Below the pieces are notes generated by a model. It was not told the DNA's origin and did not search any database. It saw only the letters and a program-made list of their open reading frames with translations. DNA of 64,000 nt, taken from Fragum whitleyi (taxonomy: Eukaryota > Mollusca > Bivalvia > Cardiida > Cardiidae). The position numbers and the translations under genes are program-made. Position 1 is the first letter of the stretch. Every line of letters starts with the position of its first letter. Where the stretch lies: NCBI GenBank assembly GCA_948146395.1, contig OX411543.1, positions 25,104,526 through 25,168,525 of the forward strand, in the 5' to 3' direction. Positions 21,643 to 33,269 of this stretch are shown one piece after another.

Positions 21643-23663
21643 GAGCATATTAATTTTATAGTTCAGTGCGCAATCCCAGGATCTATCAGTTGCGAAATTA
21701 ATTTTCAATTCAAGTTGCACATTTCATTCTGTAATGTCTAACTGAAAATAAATTAAGTGACGTAATATTTTCGCAAATCAACTTGCACCTTACCATTAAT
21801 TCAATTTCATTCTCTGATAAAAAAAAAAAAAAACAAACAAACCTTTTGTAATTTCTCTCCTGGAAAAAAGCTGAAGTCACCACAGATACTAGACTGAAAA
21901 TGACTTAGTCATAGTGTAAATTTATGTGAACAATGGACAAAAGAAATCATTATTTCTGGTTGAGATTTCCCAAATTGTAAAAAAAAAACAAAACAAAACA
22001 AAAAAAAAAAAAAACAAACAAAAAAAAAAAAACCAGGAAAAATCAATGAGCACAAAGTTAAATTAATGAGCCTGTATTTCTATAGCAAGATTCAAATATC
22101 AATGTTTTATGTAACGATTGTATATGGCCCACTAGAGAAACATTAGAAAAAAGTTTCGAATTTGAAATCGTAGGTTTAGCAGACCTAAATTTCGTTCATT
22201 TATATGAAGCTGATAAACTTACAGCTTTTGAAGACAAAACGTGATAAGAACTCGTCTTGATTAATGTCAATACATTTCTAAGGAACTGCTTGAAATTTCC
22301 CACAGAATCTGCATTTTCTACATGGATCTACATAGGGTAATAAAGTTCACTAAATCATAAAATAGGCTACTACCTTGTTTACTTTATTTAAGAACCATTA
22401 CATAACACCAATAATGTATTACATGTAATGTAGATGTATGTTTGTGATGTACAATCTATTCCTCCAAAACTTAATGATCCGTTCATCAGTTAAGCGATTA
22501 AGTTTCATACCTCTATGAAATCGAGACATAATTTCTTCATAAGCTCAGACTTAATCACATTTAGCAAAAAAACCGTAAAGATTTATCACTAAAATCAAAT
22601 ATTGTTCATTGGGCCACTTTCCGCGGAAATTATTAAAAAAAACAGTATACTCAAAATTGTTTTCATTTGGACAAATAAGAATGCATAAACCTTTTTGAAC
22701 ATACCTGGAATTAAACTATTATATCATCTTCAGGCTTTAAAAAAAAATGCTCTTGAAAACGGGTCCTTGTACAGGCGGTAACAACAACAAAAGACAAAAC
22801 TTATTAACATAAACTTCACAAACTAGCATTTCCTTCTTACCTACAATGTTTTCTCATGACCTGAAAAAAAATCATTACATTCTTGTTTTGGTTATTACAA
22901 GGCAACTATAGTCACTCTTTTCTATATTAAACACATTGAAAATCGTAAGAAACATCTTGCATGCATAACAAGTCCTCAAGTCTATAATTTAAAAAAATAT
23001 AAATTTCCAGACTAAATTATTCGTGACGTCATTGTCCATTATTGATGACATCAAGAATGTTTGTGTTGACATTTTAATCTTAACATGCATGCATCATAAA
23101 TCTGGGGATTAAAAATGTTCCAGGTCGTATACGTGTTAGGACTAAAGGTAAGGATGTTAAAATTAGCCTTGTCATTCTGTTTAACTAACACTTTAAACAT
23201 TTTGTGGGAATGACCGCGTGAATCGCTTCGGTCGGCCTCACTTTTGCCTTTGTTTTGTTGCTTCCGGTAGAAAATAAAACTTTCATAGAAACCTCATTTT
23301 AACGGGATAGCTTAAAATAATTTTCAATTTTTAAATCTTTCTTTTACGAACGATACGTTGAGGTATTTTTCCAATTCAATTTTTGACTTTTTTTCTATCC
23401 TGCAAGTGAATTCACTCCGGGTGAGAAATGACACGATTTTTTCGTTTGACAGTAAAATAGAATAGAATAGAATAACACACGTTACCATAAACGCTCGCTT
23501 CGCGCTCACGGCCTTCGGCCGTTCGCGAGCTGCGCTCGCTATAATGCACGGGTCTTGTGGTTTTGCGTACAAAACCGATGCATATCACTATAAGAAAAAT
23601 CAAACAGACAAACTTAACAGGTGTAACTGTCTTTTTACGCAAAAAAGCTTTAAATATGTACAT
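13640..23663 (-). CDS. DUF229 family membrane-anchored phosphatase/sulfatase-like protein, gene A (three exons)
   Basis: Exons 23663-23486, 21440-20579 and 14633-13640 join in frame to 677 codons. Exon 1 gives a short cytosolic start and one membrane segment (KFVCLIFLIVICIGF), so it is a type II anchor. Exon 2 holds CNLPVLDPFDSS, GIDSVSRSASVRYLP (Asp215 of GIDS) and NTIPN (Thr251). Exon 3 holds TELSH, YADEDL, LFGDHGSR and TTHFDTYQT, and ends in CYC. In the alkaline phosphatase superfamily such residues bind two metals and supply a Thr nucleophile, so a hydrolase acting outside the cell or in the lumen is inferred; no DUF229 substrate is known to me. Intron 2 splits the same codon (AG|A before WLE) as in gene B. 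The extra intron 1 is unique: its donor (ATG|GTAACG) lies in a GC-rich repeat read as coding (about residues 41-59), which makes this protein about 35 residues longer than its paralogues. If that splice is wrong, the gene is interrupted. Confidence 0.82.
15478..16488 (+). mobile_element. MITE with 3-4 tandem units and CGGACG-rich tail
   Basis: Repeated units carrying TTTCCACTATATAA, GACCTCYGCCCATAAA and CATCCAATCACAATA, plus AAGGATCATTCAAGTGAA motifs, occur at about 15480, 15885, 16050 and (diverged) 16205. The right end has CGGACGCACG repeats, then CCAGTGGCTTTCAGCCAGTGG and AGGTAAAAAG. A SINE splits the first unit (15619-15852). It is built like the 145-bp-unit transposon but has a different sequence. 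Confidence 0.6.
15619..15852 (+). mobile_element. tRNA-derived SINE, 5'-truncated
   Basis: It begins inside the tRNA-like head at GTCGTGGGTTCGATCCCC (B-box GGTTCGATCCC). The body is AATATCCTTTCCGACGTTTG to CCGCCGCGATATAACT, and the tail is AAACAAACAAACAA. It is flanked by similar 12-13 bp (TTATTGATGTCC and TTATTGATATCC), consistent with a target duplication. It is the same family as the SINEs at 27974 and 63491. Confidence 0.8.
17323..17764 (-). mobile_element. Family-1 MITE, copy b
   Basis: Reverse-oriented copy with TA-CAGTTAACAACATTGTG at the left and ATGTAATTAACTG-TA at the right. The internal GGGAGGTAATC / GATTACCTCCC pair is intact. A further end fragment of the same family (TACAGTTAACAACATCGTG) follows at 17797-17862. 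Confidence 0.8.
18050..18175. repeat. Long imperfect hairpin
   Basis: CTACATCTTCGCTAGCCAA, then a second arm with ACTACGTGTT, returns inverted as AACACGTAG and TTGGCTAGCGAGGATG...CTGTAG. The arms are about 45 nt with mismatches and the loop is short and AT-rich. It is likely a foldback MITE core in intron 2 of gene A. Confidence 0.6.
18937..19377 (+). mobile_element. Family-1 MITE, copy c
   Basis: Complete copy flanked by TA: TACAGTTAGTTACATCGTG at the left and CACGATGTTTTTAACTGTA at the right. It lies in intron 2 of gene A, opposite in orientation to copy b. Confidence 0.8.
19571..19735 (+). mobile_element. SINE fragment
   Basis: It shares GACCTATGTGAGATAGCAGT, GAGGCTAGGAAAGG and CCGCGATATAACT with the SINE at 15619. 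The tRNA-like head is missing and an A-rich tail is present. Confidence 0.65.
19832..20250 (+). mobile_element. Hairpin MITE family 2 (GTCGCGGGAGTGAAAT), copy 1
   Basis: An element of about 420 bp running from GACGTCGCGGGAGTGAAATA to CATTCAATATCCTCTAT. A strong internal hairpin pairs ACTCGTCATCTAAAACAGAT with ATCTGTTTGAAGATGACTCG. Copies lie at 32155 and 59742, a reversed partial copy at 61112 and a diverged reverse one near 25000. This copy is in intron 2 of gene A, close to exon 2. Confidence 0.7.
21441..23485 (-). other. Intron 1 of DUF229 gene A, transposon-like, absent from genes B and C
   Basis: Inferred intron with donor ATG|GTAACG (23485) and acceptor TTTTAAG|GC (21441). AGCGAGCGCAGC at 21447-21458 is exactly inverted as GCTGCGCTCGCT at 23529-23540. 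These 12-bp arms lie within 6 bp of the acceptor and about 45 bp exonic of the donor. I see no exact target duplication and no transposase frame. The interior holds a GA microsatellite and several A-rich runs (21820-22040). Genes B and C are uninterrupted at this position. Confidence 0.55.
21491..21645. repeat. (GA)n microsatellite
   Basis: About 155 bp of GA dinucleotides with a few G insertions (GGGAGA, GGGGGAGAAGGAG). It lies in intron 1 of gene A, about 50 bp upstream of exon 2. Confidence 0.95.
23486..23540 (-). repeat. GC-rich repeat segment inside gene A exon 1
   Basis: A 55-bp GC-rich island in AT-rich surroundings, with GGCCTTCGGCC at its centre and CGCTCG-type ends. In gene A's frame it reads an Arg/Glu/Ser-rich stretch (SERSSRTAEGREREAS) with no counterpart in genes B and C. 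It looks like a transposon terminus that has become coding up to the predicted splice donor. Confidence 0.55.
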
Positions 23664-23836
23664 TTCGAATATTCCATCAAATATGAATTAAGTTCAGATA
23701 ATCATGTTGCGAAACGTCACATTGCAAGAAAATGAATCTATTGTACTTTATCAATTTGTTTGGTTTTATACTTGTACTGAGATAAACTTTTAATTGTGAA
23801 AAGATAACCGTGCACTTTGACATAATTTCCAATTTA

Positions 23837-24123
23837 TACAGTTAATCAGATCGTAAAATTTAAAATTGACACTCAATCCGATAAAAATTGTAATCAGTCA
23901 CTCAGCGCTCCAGTCATTTCTTACAGTCTTATTCAATCGATTCAAAAACTGTAAAAAATCAAAAAGAAAATTCAACAACTTAATTGAAATCGCTCGAAAA
24001 AGCAATGATTTCATTTGTGGAAACGTCTGATAGTTTTCAAAACATAAATATCTATTTCAGGGCTTTTATTTGTATTTTTAAAGAGAAGTAATAAATATCG
24101 CTAATTTCGTTCATCTTGACCGT
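23837..24123 (+). mobile_element. Family-1 MITE, truncated copy d
   Basis: Starts TACAGTTAATCAGATCG, keeps CACTCAGCGCTCC, and is lost at about GTTCATCTTGACC. Its right part runs into a local tandem duplication. Confidence 0.6.
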
Positions 24124-24531
24124 CTGAGGTCCAACTGAAGGCTGTGTCTGTCATTGTATAAGCGAGGGCATAACTACATGTATCAGTTTGCATATTAGGC
24201 AAGTGCATAATACAAATAAATCTTCTTCCAAAAAATACCGTTGGTGAATGGTTAGAATATCGTAACTACAACTTGTTCGAGCTGGGGAATAAGGGGAAGC
24301 GGGTGGAAGTAATAAATATCGCTAAGTTCGTTCATCTTGACCGTCTAAGGTCCAACTGAAGGCTGTGCCTGTTTTTGTTTAAGCGAGGGGGTAACTACAT
24401 TTACCATTACACATATTACGCAAGTGCGTAATACAAATTAAATCTCTTCCGAAAAATACCGTTGATGAATGATCAGAATATCGTAACTACAGCTTATTCA
24501 AGCTGGGGAAATAAGGGGAAGCGGGTAGGAG
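24084..24531. repeat. 222-bp tandem duplication
   Basis: The segment starting GAAGTAATAAATATCGCTAA (24084) recurs at 24306 with scattered substitutions. Both units contain GGTCCAACTGAAGGCTGTG and end GGGGAAGCGGGT. The duplicated unit includes the end of the truncated MITE. Confidence 0.75.
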
Positions 24532-24997
24532 ACATTTATCCCTTGTCCCAGTCCATATATATCTTATTATATATATATACTTTGTTGATCGCCTCCTGAG
24601 TGCGTATAAAATACAAAATCCTAGTTACGCCTATTGTGGGTCAAAAATTCTGGAAGAAATCGTGTGGGTCTTTTCTTTGATTTCACTTTTTGTCAAGTAA
24701 CCGATCTTATCTATTAATTATAAGCTGTGCTATAAGTAGGATCACGGGATGGCATTTGGAAAAGGATCAAATCTGATTTTTTACGTTGGTTAAATGTTTA
24801 TCAGTGAAAATAACCTGTATCATTGCAATTGAAGGGGTAATCCCTTTTCATTGTGAATTGTCAGACACCTCGCGTGTTTCTACTCTGTACCAAAAACTAC
24901 AATACCGTAAACGACTGTGTAGTAACCCTGTTTACTTCCTATCATGTTCATGCACCGCAAATATAAATAGAGTATTGAATAAGCAATCATGAAATTC

Positions 24998-25260
24998 GGA
25001 TTGATAAAACGAGTCGTCTATAAATAGATAAAAATGAGGATTTGCCAAGTTGTTATCTGGTTTAGATGGCGAGTGGGATAAATTTAGTATTTTTAAATAT
25101 TAATACTAATGTGATATTCTATCAAAAATATGATACGATTTTCCGCGATAAATTGACGAACCTCTTAAAATTCGTTGATTTAAATATCCGCCGAACATAT
25201 GACGTCGTTTTTAAGTTGGAATGCGGAGCAATTCCAACTTAGATTTAACAAAACCGCAAA
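24998..25260 (-). repeat. Diverged reverse copy of hairpin MITE family 2
   Basis: Contains AAACGAGTCGTCTATAAAT, ATAGATAAAAATGAGG and TTTCCGCGATAAATTGACGA in the order expected of a reversed family-2 copy, but is strongly diverged. Confidence 0.4.
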
Positions 25261-25539
25261 TTGAACACAAGATAATTTCATTTCGTGTTTTTTGAGAACA
25301 CATATCACGTGAACAGGATGTGAATACACTTCGGCCTATTTTGTATATCTCAACTTGACAAAGACATATAGTCTATTTTATCAAAAAGTAATAATGCTGT
25401 ACAAATACACATCTATCACTTCATGTATATTATCAACACGCTAATTTATGTTTTAAGCGATATTTATTGAAAGTTTCTTACGAATATATTAATATCACAT
25501 GTTTGCATTACTATATTTGGAAATCATGTGATAAGTCAA

Positions 25540-25690
25540 ATGCAAAAAGGTCAGCAATTGACACTATCACTAGCCATTCACGTGATCTGTTTATTTAGTA
25601 ATGTTGCGATCTGTTTTCTCAGTATTGTGGCAATAGCACAGACCAATCACGTGATCTGCTTATTTGGTAAGGTCGCGACCTGTTTTTCGT
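25540..25690. repeat. Imperfect 80-bp direct repeat with CACGTG
   Basis: CACGTGATCTGTTTATTTAG, followed by GATCTGTTTT, recurs as CACGTGATCTGCTTATTTGG, followed by GACCTGTTTT, about 80 bp later. No gene is associated. Confidence 0.5.
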
Positions 25691-26074
25691 AGAATTATGT
25701 TATAGCTTCTTTTAAAGGTATAGTTTCTCTTTCTGAACGACTTAACTTTTGACAAGGTGTTATATAGTAAATTTCTGTCTAAGCTTCGAAATAAAAATCT
25801 TTTCTTAAAGTCATGATACACTTTTAAAGTTAAATATTTTTGCAACATATTGTCGTTTGTTTTCCGTCATATTGCAGTTATCTACATGAATGTTTCAATG
25901 TAAAAACCCAATACTCATCCACATAAACCCTTGCCACCATATCTTTAATTGAATTATGAATATCTTTGCCCAATTGCATTCATCACCAAGACAATTTGCC
26001 ATTTGAAACAAACCAACTAGTTCAACTTGTTTTCTTCACATTATTACACATCAACACGATTAAGAGAACCATCA

Positions 26075-26508
26075 TACAGTTAGTTACATCGTGAAATTGA
26101 CATTCATCTCTATAAAAACATTCTAAATCGATCGATCAGCGATCTATTGATTCATTCCTAACACTCACTCAAACCATTCAAAAACGCTCAATGATATTTA
26201 AAAAATAAGATCAACATGTACATTCTAAATGAATTAAGAAAGAACCAATTCGCGATTTCACTGATATAATTGAAATGTTAAGCGTCTGATTGGTTCTTGA
26301 CGAAAGAGCAAGCTATTGATTGAACTTTTATTCATATTTTATATAGGTTTTATATATCGCTTATTTTGTCCATCCTGAACAAAAAAAGCGACATTGGATT
26401 CCCTCCCTTAAATTTCACTTCAAACTCGCTCCGCTCACTCATTCTACATCATGCCTAAATCATTTTAAAATCGTTCATCTTATCAGTTTCACGATGTTAT
26501 TAACTGTA
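26075..26508 (+). mobile_element. Family-1 MITE, copy e
   Basis: Complete but diverged copy, TACAGTTAGTTACATCGTG to CACGATGTTATTAACTGTA, with TA flanks. Confidence 0.75.
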
Positions 26509-27063
26509 CCCCCAATTCAGAAGTAGAGGAGCATATATTAATTTCATCATGTCTGTCTCTCAGTCCATTCACCTTTTGCTTTACGCTAGATAAACGGAGA
26601 AGCAATTGACCTGCAATAACGAAACTTTACACAAATATTGCCCATGACCCAAAGAAATGCCATATTGTTTCGGGGTCATACATGTCACGGTCATCAGTAA
26701 CAGTCTCCACTCTTACTGAACAACCAATTGACCTAAATCATAAAACTTGACAGAAATGTTGTCAATGACCCGAGAAAGTGCCCAATTTCGGAGTCACAAA
26801 GGTCGAAATCACAATTGAACTTCGTCCAAAAATTGTCTTGAGATTCCAACTCTTGAAGTAAAAGACTTCCCTGCGAAAATAGCTTTTCATCATGGAAAAA
26901 TCACTTGTTGATGTCAACTTTGAGAAACCTCTAATTAAAAATGTAATTGATAACTCAAATGGAGCAGAAGTCATTTCAAAAATAATATAAAAACTGTTTG
27001 GATTGTATAAGTGTTCGCCTGTGCGTCTATTAGTCGTCTGTATGGTCCGTTTCATTTTCTTCG

Positions 27064-27608
27064 TTTTTAGCTCACCTGAGCACAACGTGCTCAAGGGGAG
27101 CTTTTAGGATCACCCTGACTCCGTCGTCAATCGTCAACTTCTTCATATTCTAAACCGCTGGGCCAATTTCAATGAAATTTTGCCAGAATGTTCCCTGGGT
27201 GACCCTCTTCAAAATTGTCGCTATATTCCAATTGGCCAATCAATATGGGTATGACAGGGCGGAGCTTATTTTGAGCCAAAATCTTTTAACGAAATCTACT
27301 CCTGAACCACTGGGCAGATTTCAATAAAACTTTACAAGAATGTTCCTTTGATGACCCTCTTGAAATATTGTTGGAAAAATTTTCATTAGCCCATAAATAT
27401 GGGCGTGGCAGGGTAGGGCTAATTTTGAGTCTCCTCGGTAATGTATGGGTTGGTAGGGTCTATTATGACTGCTTATAATTCGAATTATGTCTTTTCTTCA
27501 ACAATTAGGAAAATTTGAATGAATATTTGCCAGAAAGTTTCTTGGATAAGATCCACTGGACCAATCGAATTCAGGTGAGCGGTTTAGGGTCATTCTGGCC
27601 CTCTTGTT
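27064..27608 (-). mobile_element. GCTCACCTGAGCAC-ended transposon, copy 2
   Basis: The left end TTTTTAGCTCACCTGAGCAC contains a hairpin with GTGCTCAAGG. The right end is TTCAGGTGAGCGGTTTAGGG followed by CCTCTTGTT. Internal segments repeat TTTCAATGAAATTTTGCCAG-like motifs. It is the reverse orientation relative to the element at 9092. Confidence 0.65.
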
Positions 27609-27619
27609 ATCATTTTTTT

Positions 27620-27955
27620 CATCAGATTCAGGCCTGTATAGCGATTCAGAGGTTTAAGCGTCTCTCGTTGTTGAAATACATTGAAATATATACGCCCGTC
27701 AAATGACAAGACGTACTATGTGATCGCCTGTGATGGGCGGGAGGCGTCAGCTTCGTTAGTATCTTGAGGTCATCGTCTCTCGATTCAGATTCATCAGATT
27801 CAGGCCTGTATAGCGATTCAGAGGTTTAAGCGTCTCTCGTTGTTGAAATACATTGAAATATATACGCCCGTCAAATGACAAGACGTACTATGTGATCGCC
27901 TGTGATGGGCGGGAGGCGTCAGCTTCGTTAGTATCTTGAGGTCATCGTCTCTCGA
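27620..27955. repeat. Near-identical 172-bp tandem duplication
   Basis: The unit beginning ATCAGATTCAGGCCTGTATA at 27621 is repeated at 27793. I see no mismatch across GTATAGCGATTCAGAGG, ATACGCCCGTCAAATGACAA and TCGTTAGTATCTTGAGG. It is either very recent or an assembly artefact. Confidence 0.85.
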
Positions 27956-27973
27956 ACGCATTCCAACTTATCA

Positions 27974-28254
27974 GTTGATTGATTGATTGATTGAATGGGG
28001 TTTTACGCCGCTTTCAACATTATTTCAGTTATATCGCGGCGGCCGGAGCACCTAACAATGGATTCCTGGTATTTCTCACGCCAGTACAACCATTACATCC
28101 TTTCCTAGCCTCCGACTGCTATTTCACATAGGTTTACGATTATCTACCCATTGGTGAAAGACAAACGTCGGAAAGGATATTTGCCGCCACCGGGAATCGA
28201 ACCCACGACTTCCAGATTGGAAGTCTTATGCCTAACCAACTGCGCTATGGTGGC
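27974..28254 (-). mobile_element. Full-length tRNA-derived SINE
   Basis: Read on the minus strand it begins with a tRNA-like head (28254-28183): GCCACCATAGCGCAGTTGG (A-box TAGCGCAGTTGG) and GGGTTCGATTCCCGGTGGC (B-box). The body follows, then a (TCAA)n tail at 27974-27995. The anticodon loop lacks a normal U33-anticodon arrangement, so this is a SINE head and not a tRNA gene. RNA polymerase III transcription from the two boxes is expected. Confidence 0.85.
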
Positions 28255-28356
28255 TATCAGTACTTTCAGTTCTTTGATTAAAACGACACATCACAATTAT
28301 TATACGTCATTTTTACGATAACAAAATAATGTTGCTATCATCTCACTTGTATAGTA

Positions 28357-29846
<1,490 letters not shown>

Positions 29847-29849
29847 TGT

Positions 29850-30645
29850 AAAAGATGATTCCAGTTACTAGATAGATTTTTTATTTAAATTCAACTTTTT
29901 AGATATTTCAATATTTTACCGTGGATTTCACCTTTCCGGAAGTTCAATCTGAATAGAAAATGGAAACAGTTCGCAAAATATCACAAATAGAAAACACATG
30001 AGAAAAAGAGAAATTATTCCAAACAATCTTTCGTCGCAATTTAACAAAGGTAAATTTAATCAACTGAACTAATTAATAGATCTATATGAGGCCCGAAATA
30101 GATCAACTTTGATGGCCCGAAAAGTACCGACCCTAATTTTACTGCGCGATCTGCTTAGGATTAACTGTATTGTTGCAAAACTTCAGGCTTTATTTTTTTT
30201 CATATTTGTTGAAATCTATAATTAAGGTTTTCATTATACCATATTTATTCTATTAGATATGCCCCTCTGTGTGGTTTCCTCTTTTTTTACATTCAAATAT
30301 TTTTAGGCCAATATCAAAATTCGGAAACCCGACAAGAGGGATATTTCGGGGAATATTAAATGACTTGAAAGTGAATAAAGTTACTATACATGCAACAAAA
30401 AGATTCTCATTCGACGCCTGAATGGGACATTTAGTTGTGTATTCATTAATTATTTCACAGCTTAATAAAACAAATGACTCATTCTAGGTTAATTTTTGCA
30501 CAGACAATCTAGCACAAAGACTTTGTCGTCTGCTTTTGTAATGTATTACGTTATGTCTGCGTCGCATTGTTATAAAATCAACGTGCCGTACGCACTGTAA
30601 TTGTGCGACACATAATGAATGAAAGACTCTTTGTTCCAGAAATAG
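29850..30645. other. Gene-free stretch
   Basis: AT-rich sequence upstream of the truncated Penelope-like element. I see no coding sequence or clear repeat in it. Confidence 0.5.
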
Positions 30646-30650
30646 AGATA

Positions 30651-30768
30651 TGAGCCTGTGCTAGAGATTTCCAACAATATCAAATATGCGCAAAGCAAAG
30701 ACTCTGACCAGCCTGTATAAACACCTCATGAACATTTCAAATGGTTGGAAATGTCGCGCTCAGGCTCA
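30651..30768. mobile_element. Short MITE family 3 (TGAGCCTGTG), internally deleted
   Basis: Ends TGAGCCTGTGCTAGAGATTT and GGAAATGTCGCGCTCAGGCT are inverted repeats. The centre retains GACTCTGACCAGCCTG. Compare the copies at 52486 and 58402. Confidence 0.7.
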
Positions 30769-30989
30769 AATATCTTTTGGTTTATGAAAAAGAAATCCAT
30801 CCAAACACTACGGGATTGATTTATTTTAAATTGTTTAACCAATCCATCCATAAATTATCAAAGTATAAAATAAAGTATATATATAATATTTTTTTACAGA
30901 CAGTATGCTGTAAAGCATATTAGGTGAAAAGGATTGGAACGAAAGCTTCGGAAAGTTGAATAGTTCGTCTGAAAACGACAGTCAACATA

Positions 30990-32060
30990 ACAAGAGGGCC
31001 ATTCTATACGCTCACCTGAATTTTATTGGTCTATTGGATCTCAACAAAGTAACATTCTGGTAAAATTTTATTGAAATTTGCCTAGTTGTTAAGGACATGT
31101 TTTCAAAGAATTCAAAGCAAAAATAGGCCCCGCCCTCTCATGCCCATATATATGCTTCGATTAGAATGTCACAAACATTTCTTGAAAGGGTTACAAAAGC
31201 GACATTCTGGCAAAGTTTCACTCAAAATAGTCTTTTGCATTAGGAGGTGATGTTGTTCACAGATTTTGAAGTGAGAAAAGGCTCAACCCTGCCACGCCCA
31301 TATTTGGTGGTCAATCAGAGATTCACAAACAAGTTTTTAGGGGGGTCACCCAAGGAACATTTACGCAAAGTGTGGTCCAAATCTATCTATTGATTAGTTA
31401 GAAGAAGATGTAGATATATTTCGGGTTGAAAAACTGGCCCGCCTGCCAGGTCCATATTTTGGGTCAACCAAAATTTCACGAACAAGTTTTGAGAATAGTC
31501 GCCTAAGGAAATTTCTTCCGAAAATCGTTGAAATCCGCCCATTGCTTACTGAGAAGAATCTGTTTATATATTTACGGGTCAAAAACTGCCCCGCCCTACC
31601 ACGCCCCCCTTTTTTTTTGGTATCAATCAAAGTTTCTCGAACAAGTTTTGAGGAGGGTCATCCTAAATGGCTACTGAGGAGAGATGGTTTAAAGATTTAA
31701 TGGTAAAAAACTGCCCCGCCCTGTCACGCCCATATTTTTGGGTGAATTAAACTTTCATGAGCAAATTTGAGAAGGGTCGCCAAAATAACATTTCTGCCAA
31801 GTTCCGGTCAATGGTTACTGAAGGAGAAGATGTTTAAAGATTTTAGGGTAAAAGAAATCATACCACGCCTGGCCACGCCCGTATTTGGGGGTCAAATTAA
31901 ATTTCAAGGACAAATTTTGAGAAGGGTCACCCAAAGAACATTTCCAAGTTTGGTTGAAACCCGCCTATTGGTTGCTAAGGACTTTAAAGAATTGTTGACG
32001 ACCTTCGACGCACGACGGACGATGCATAACGCACGACGGACAAAAGGTGATCATATGCTC
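30990..32060 (+). mobile_element. AAGAGGGCC-started transposon, copy 3
   Basis: Begins ACAAGAGGGCCATTCTATAC and CGCTCACCTGAA. The body consists of diverged units of about 110-130 bp with GCCCCGCCCT, CACGCCCATATTT and AACAAGTTTTGAGRAGGGTC motifs. It ends in a GACGCACGACGGACGATGC tract and GGTGATCATATGCTCTAATA. The open frames at 31394 and 31767 are translations of these units. Confidence 0.65.
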
Positions 32061-32154
32061 TAATAAAAAGGTCTGTCTTCAAATTTTCGAAACAGGAATA
32101 CAAATCAGAGGTGGTTAGATAAGATTAGTGGTACAACAAAAAATAGGTAAATTT

Positions 32155-32570
32155 ATAATATGACCAACGTCGCGGGAGTGAAATAAACCCGTTGAATATT
32201 TTTGATATTATACGGGTGTTATTACACTAGTTGAATGACTATGCAAATGAGCTTAGAGCGAATAGCAACGCTATTTTGTAACGGCGGATATGACGTCATA
32301 ATGTGTACATCGTGACGTCACTTATAAACGGCGATAAAAGTTTCGCGGAAAGTAGAAACCTTGAAGTTCAAGATTTTTGACGATTCTCGCAAAAATTCGG
32401 GTCATATTATAAATAGAATATAAAATTTGTGCTAATGAAATACAGAATTTATTAAACCCGTCATCTATAAACAGAGAAAAACTCGGCATAGCCTCGTTTT
32501 TATCTGTTTATAGATGACTCGTTTAATAAATTCAGTATTCAATGACCACTCATTTAATATCCTCTATGTA
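32155..32570 (+). mobile_element. Hairpin MITE family 2, copy 2
   Basis: ACGTCGCGGGAGTGAAATAA to TATCCTCTATG, with the internal hairpin CATCTATAAACAGA / TCTGTTTATAGATG. It lies about 1.7 kb upstream of DUF229 gene B. Confidence 0.7.
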
Positions 32571-32884
32571 TATGGCAAAAAATAAAGGTTGACGGATATT
32601 AGTAAGTGCAGAGAAGGGCACAATTGATGATTTTCTTATTTTTCCAAGTTTTTGTGAAGGCAAAGTCAATGATTTCTGATGCCTCGTTTATTTTGAGGTA
32701 AAATGAACGAAATATTGACGTCTTAGGCTAATTATTTTAAATGATAATAGCTTCAATTCGTTTAAGGTTATTTTTTGGTAATTGGATCAATTGTGAGTAC
32801 AAAGTTTTAGTAAAATACATGTAGATGAATTACAGACAGACCGTGTGAGAGAAAAATATACACGTATTATACTGGGATATAGTA

Positions 32885-33267
32885 CATTACATATACCCTG
32901 TGTACTCTGCAACTACTTGCTAGAAGGTCAACGATACATTTTTCGATGTGGTAGAAAGATACTAATAAGAGAAAAAAATCAGCTGCGATGTAAGAAATGT
33001 CATTTATATTATTATGTGTAATGGGTGCAAAGAGGAATACATCAGCAAAACAAATAATCTAAGACAAAGAATGAGACGATCCATCGTCAACAAATTAGAG
33101 ATCAATCTGTGAGGATGCTGAGGATGAGTGGACATATAGCTAAATGCTCAACAGAAGAGCCATATTTTAAAGTAAATCCTTTCTATAAAATGCTCAATGA
33201 TAATGTTGTGTTAAAAAGAGAAACAGAAAACCATTTCATTGGGATACTAAAACCTAAACTGAACTAA
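32885..33267 (+). pseudogene. GIY-YIG nuclease-like fragment, frameshifted
   Basis: Reading across frames gives a Cys cluster (CVLCNYLLEGQRYIFRCG), a nuclease-like core (CNGCKEEYISKTNNLRQRM), a shift at about 33085, and then HRQQIRDQSVRMLRMSGHIA, EPYFKVNPFYKML and FIGILKPKLN before a stop. This resembles C-terminal GIY-YIG domains of retroelement proteins, though it is a different subfamily from the Penelope-like copy at 28.9 kb. At least one frameshift and several stops make it a relic. Its parent element is uncertain. Confidence 0.6.
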
Positions 33268-33269
33268 CT

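Noticed and set aside
21442..21720. Open frame encoding a Ser-Leu repeat protein (minus strand)
   Set aside because: It is a translation of the GA microsatellite; no domain, and it overlaps the acceptor region of gene A.
26762..27094. 110-codon open frame (minus strand)
   Set aside because: Its start overlaps the end of a transposon at 27064; no domain or conserved residues recognised.
28183..28254. tRNA gene on the minus strand
   Set aside because: A- and B-boxes are present, but the anticodon loop is not canonical and the sequence continues into a SINE body and tail that recur at 15619 and 63491.
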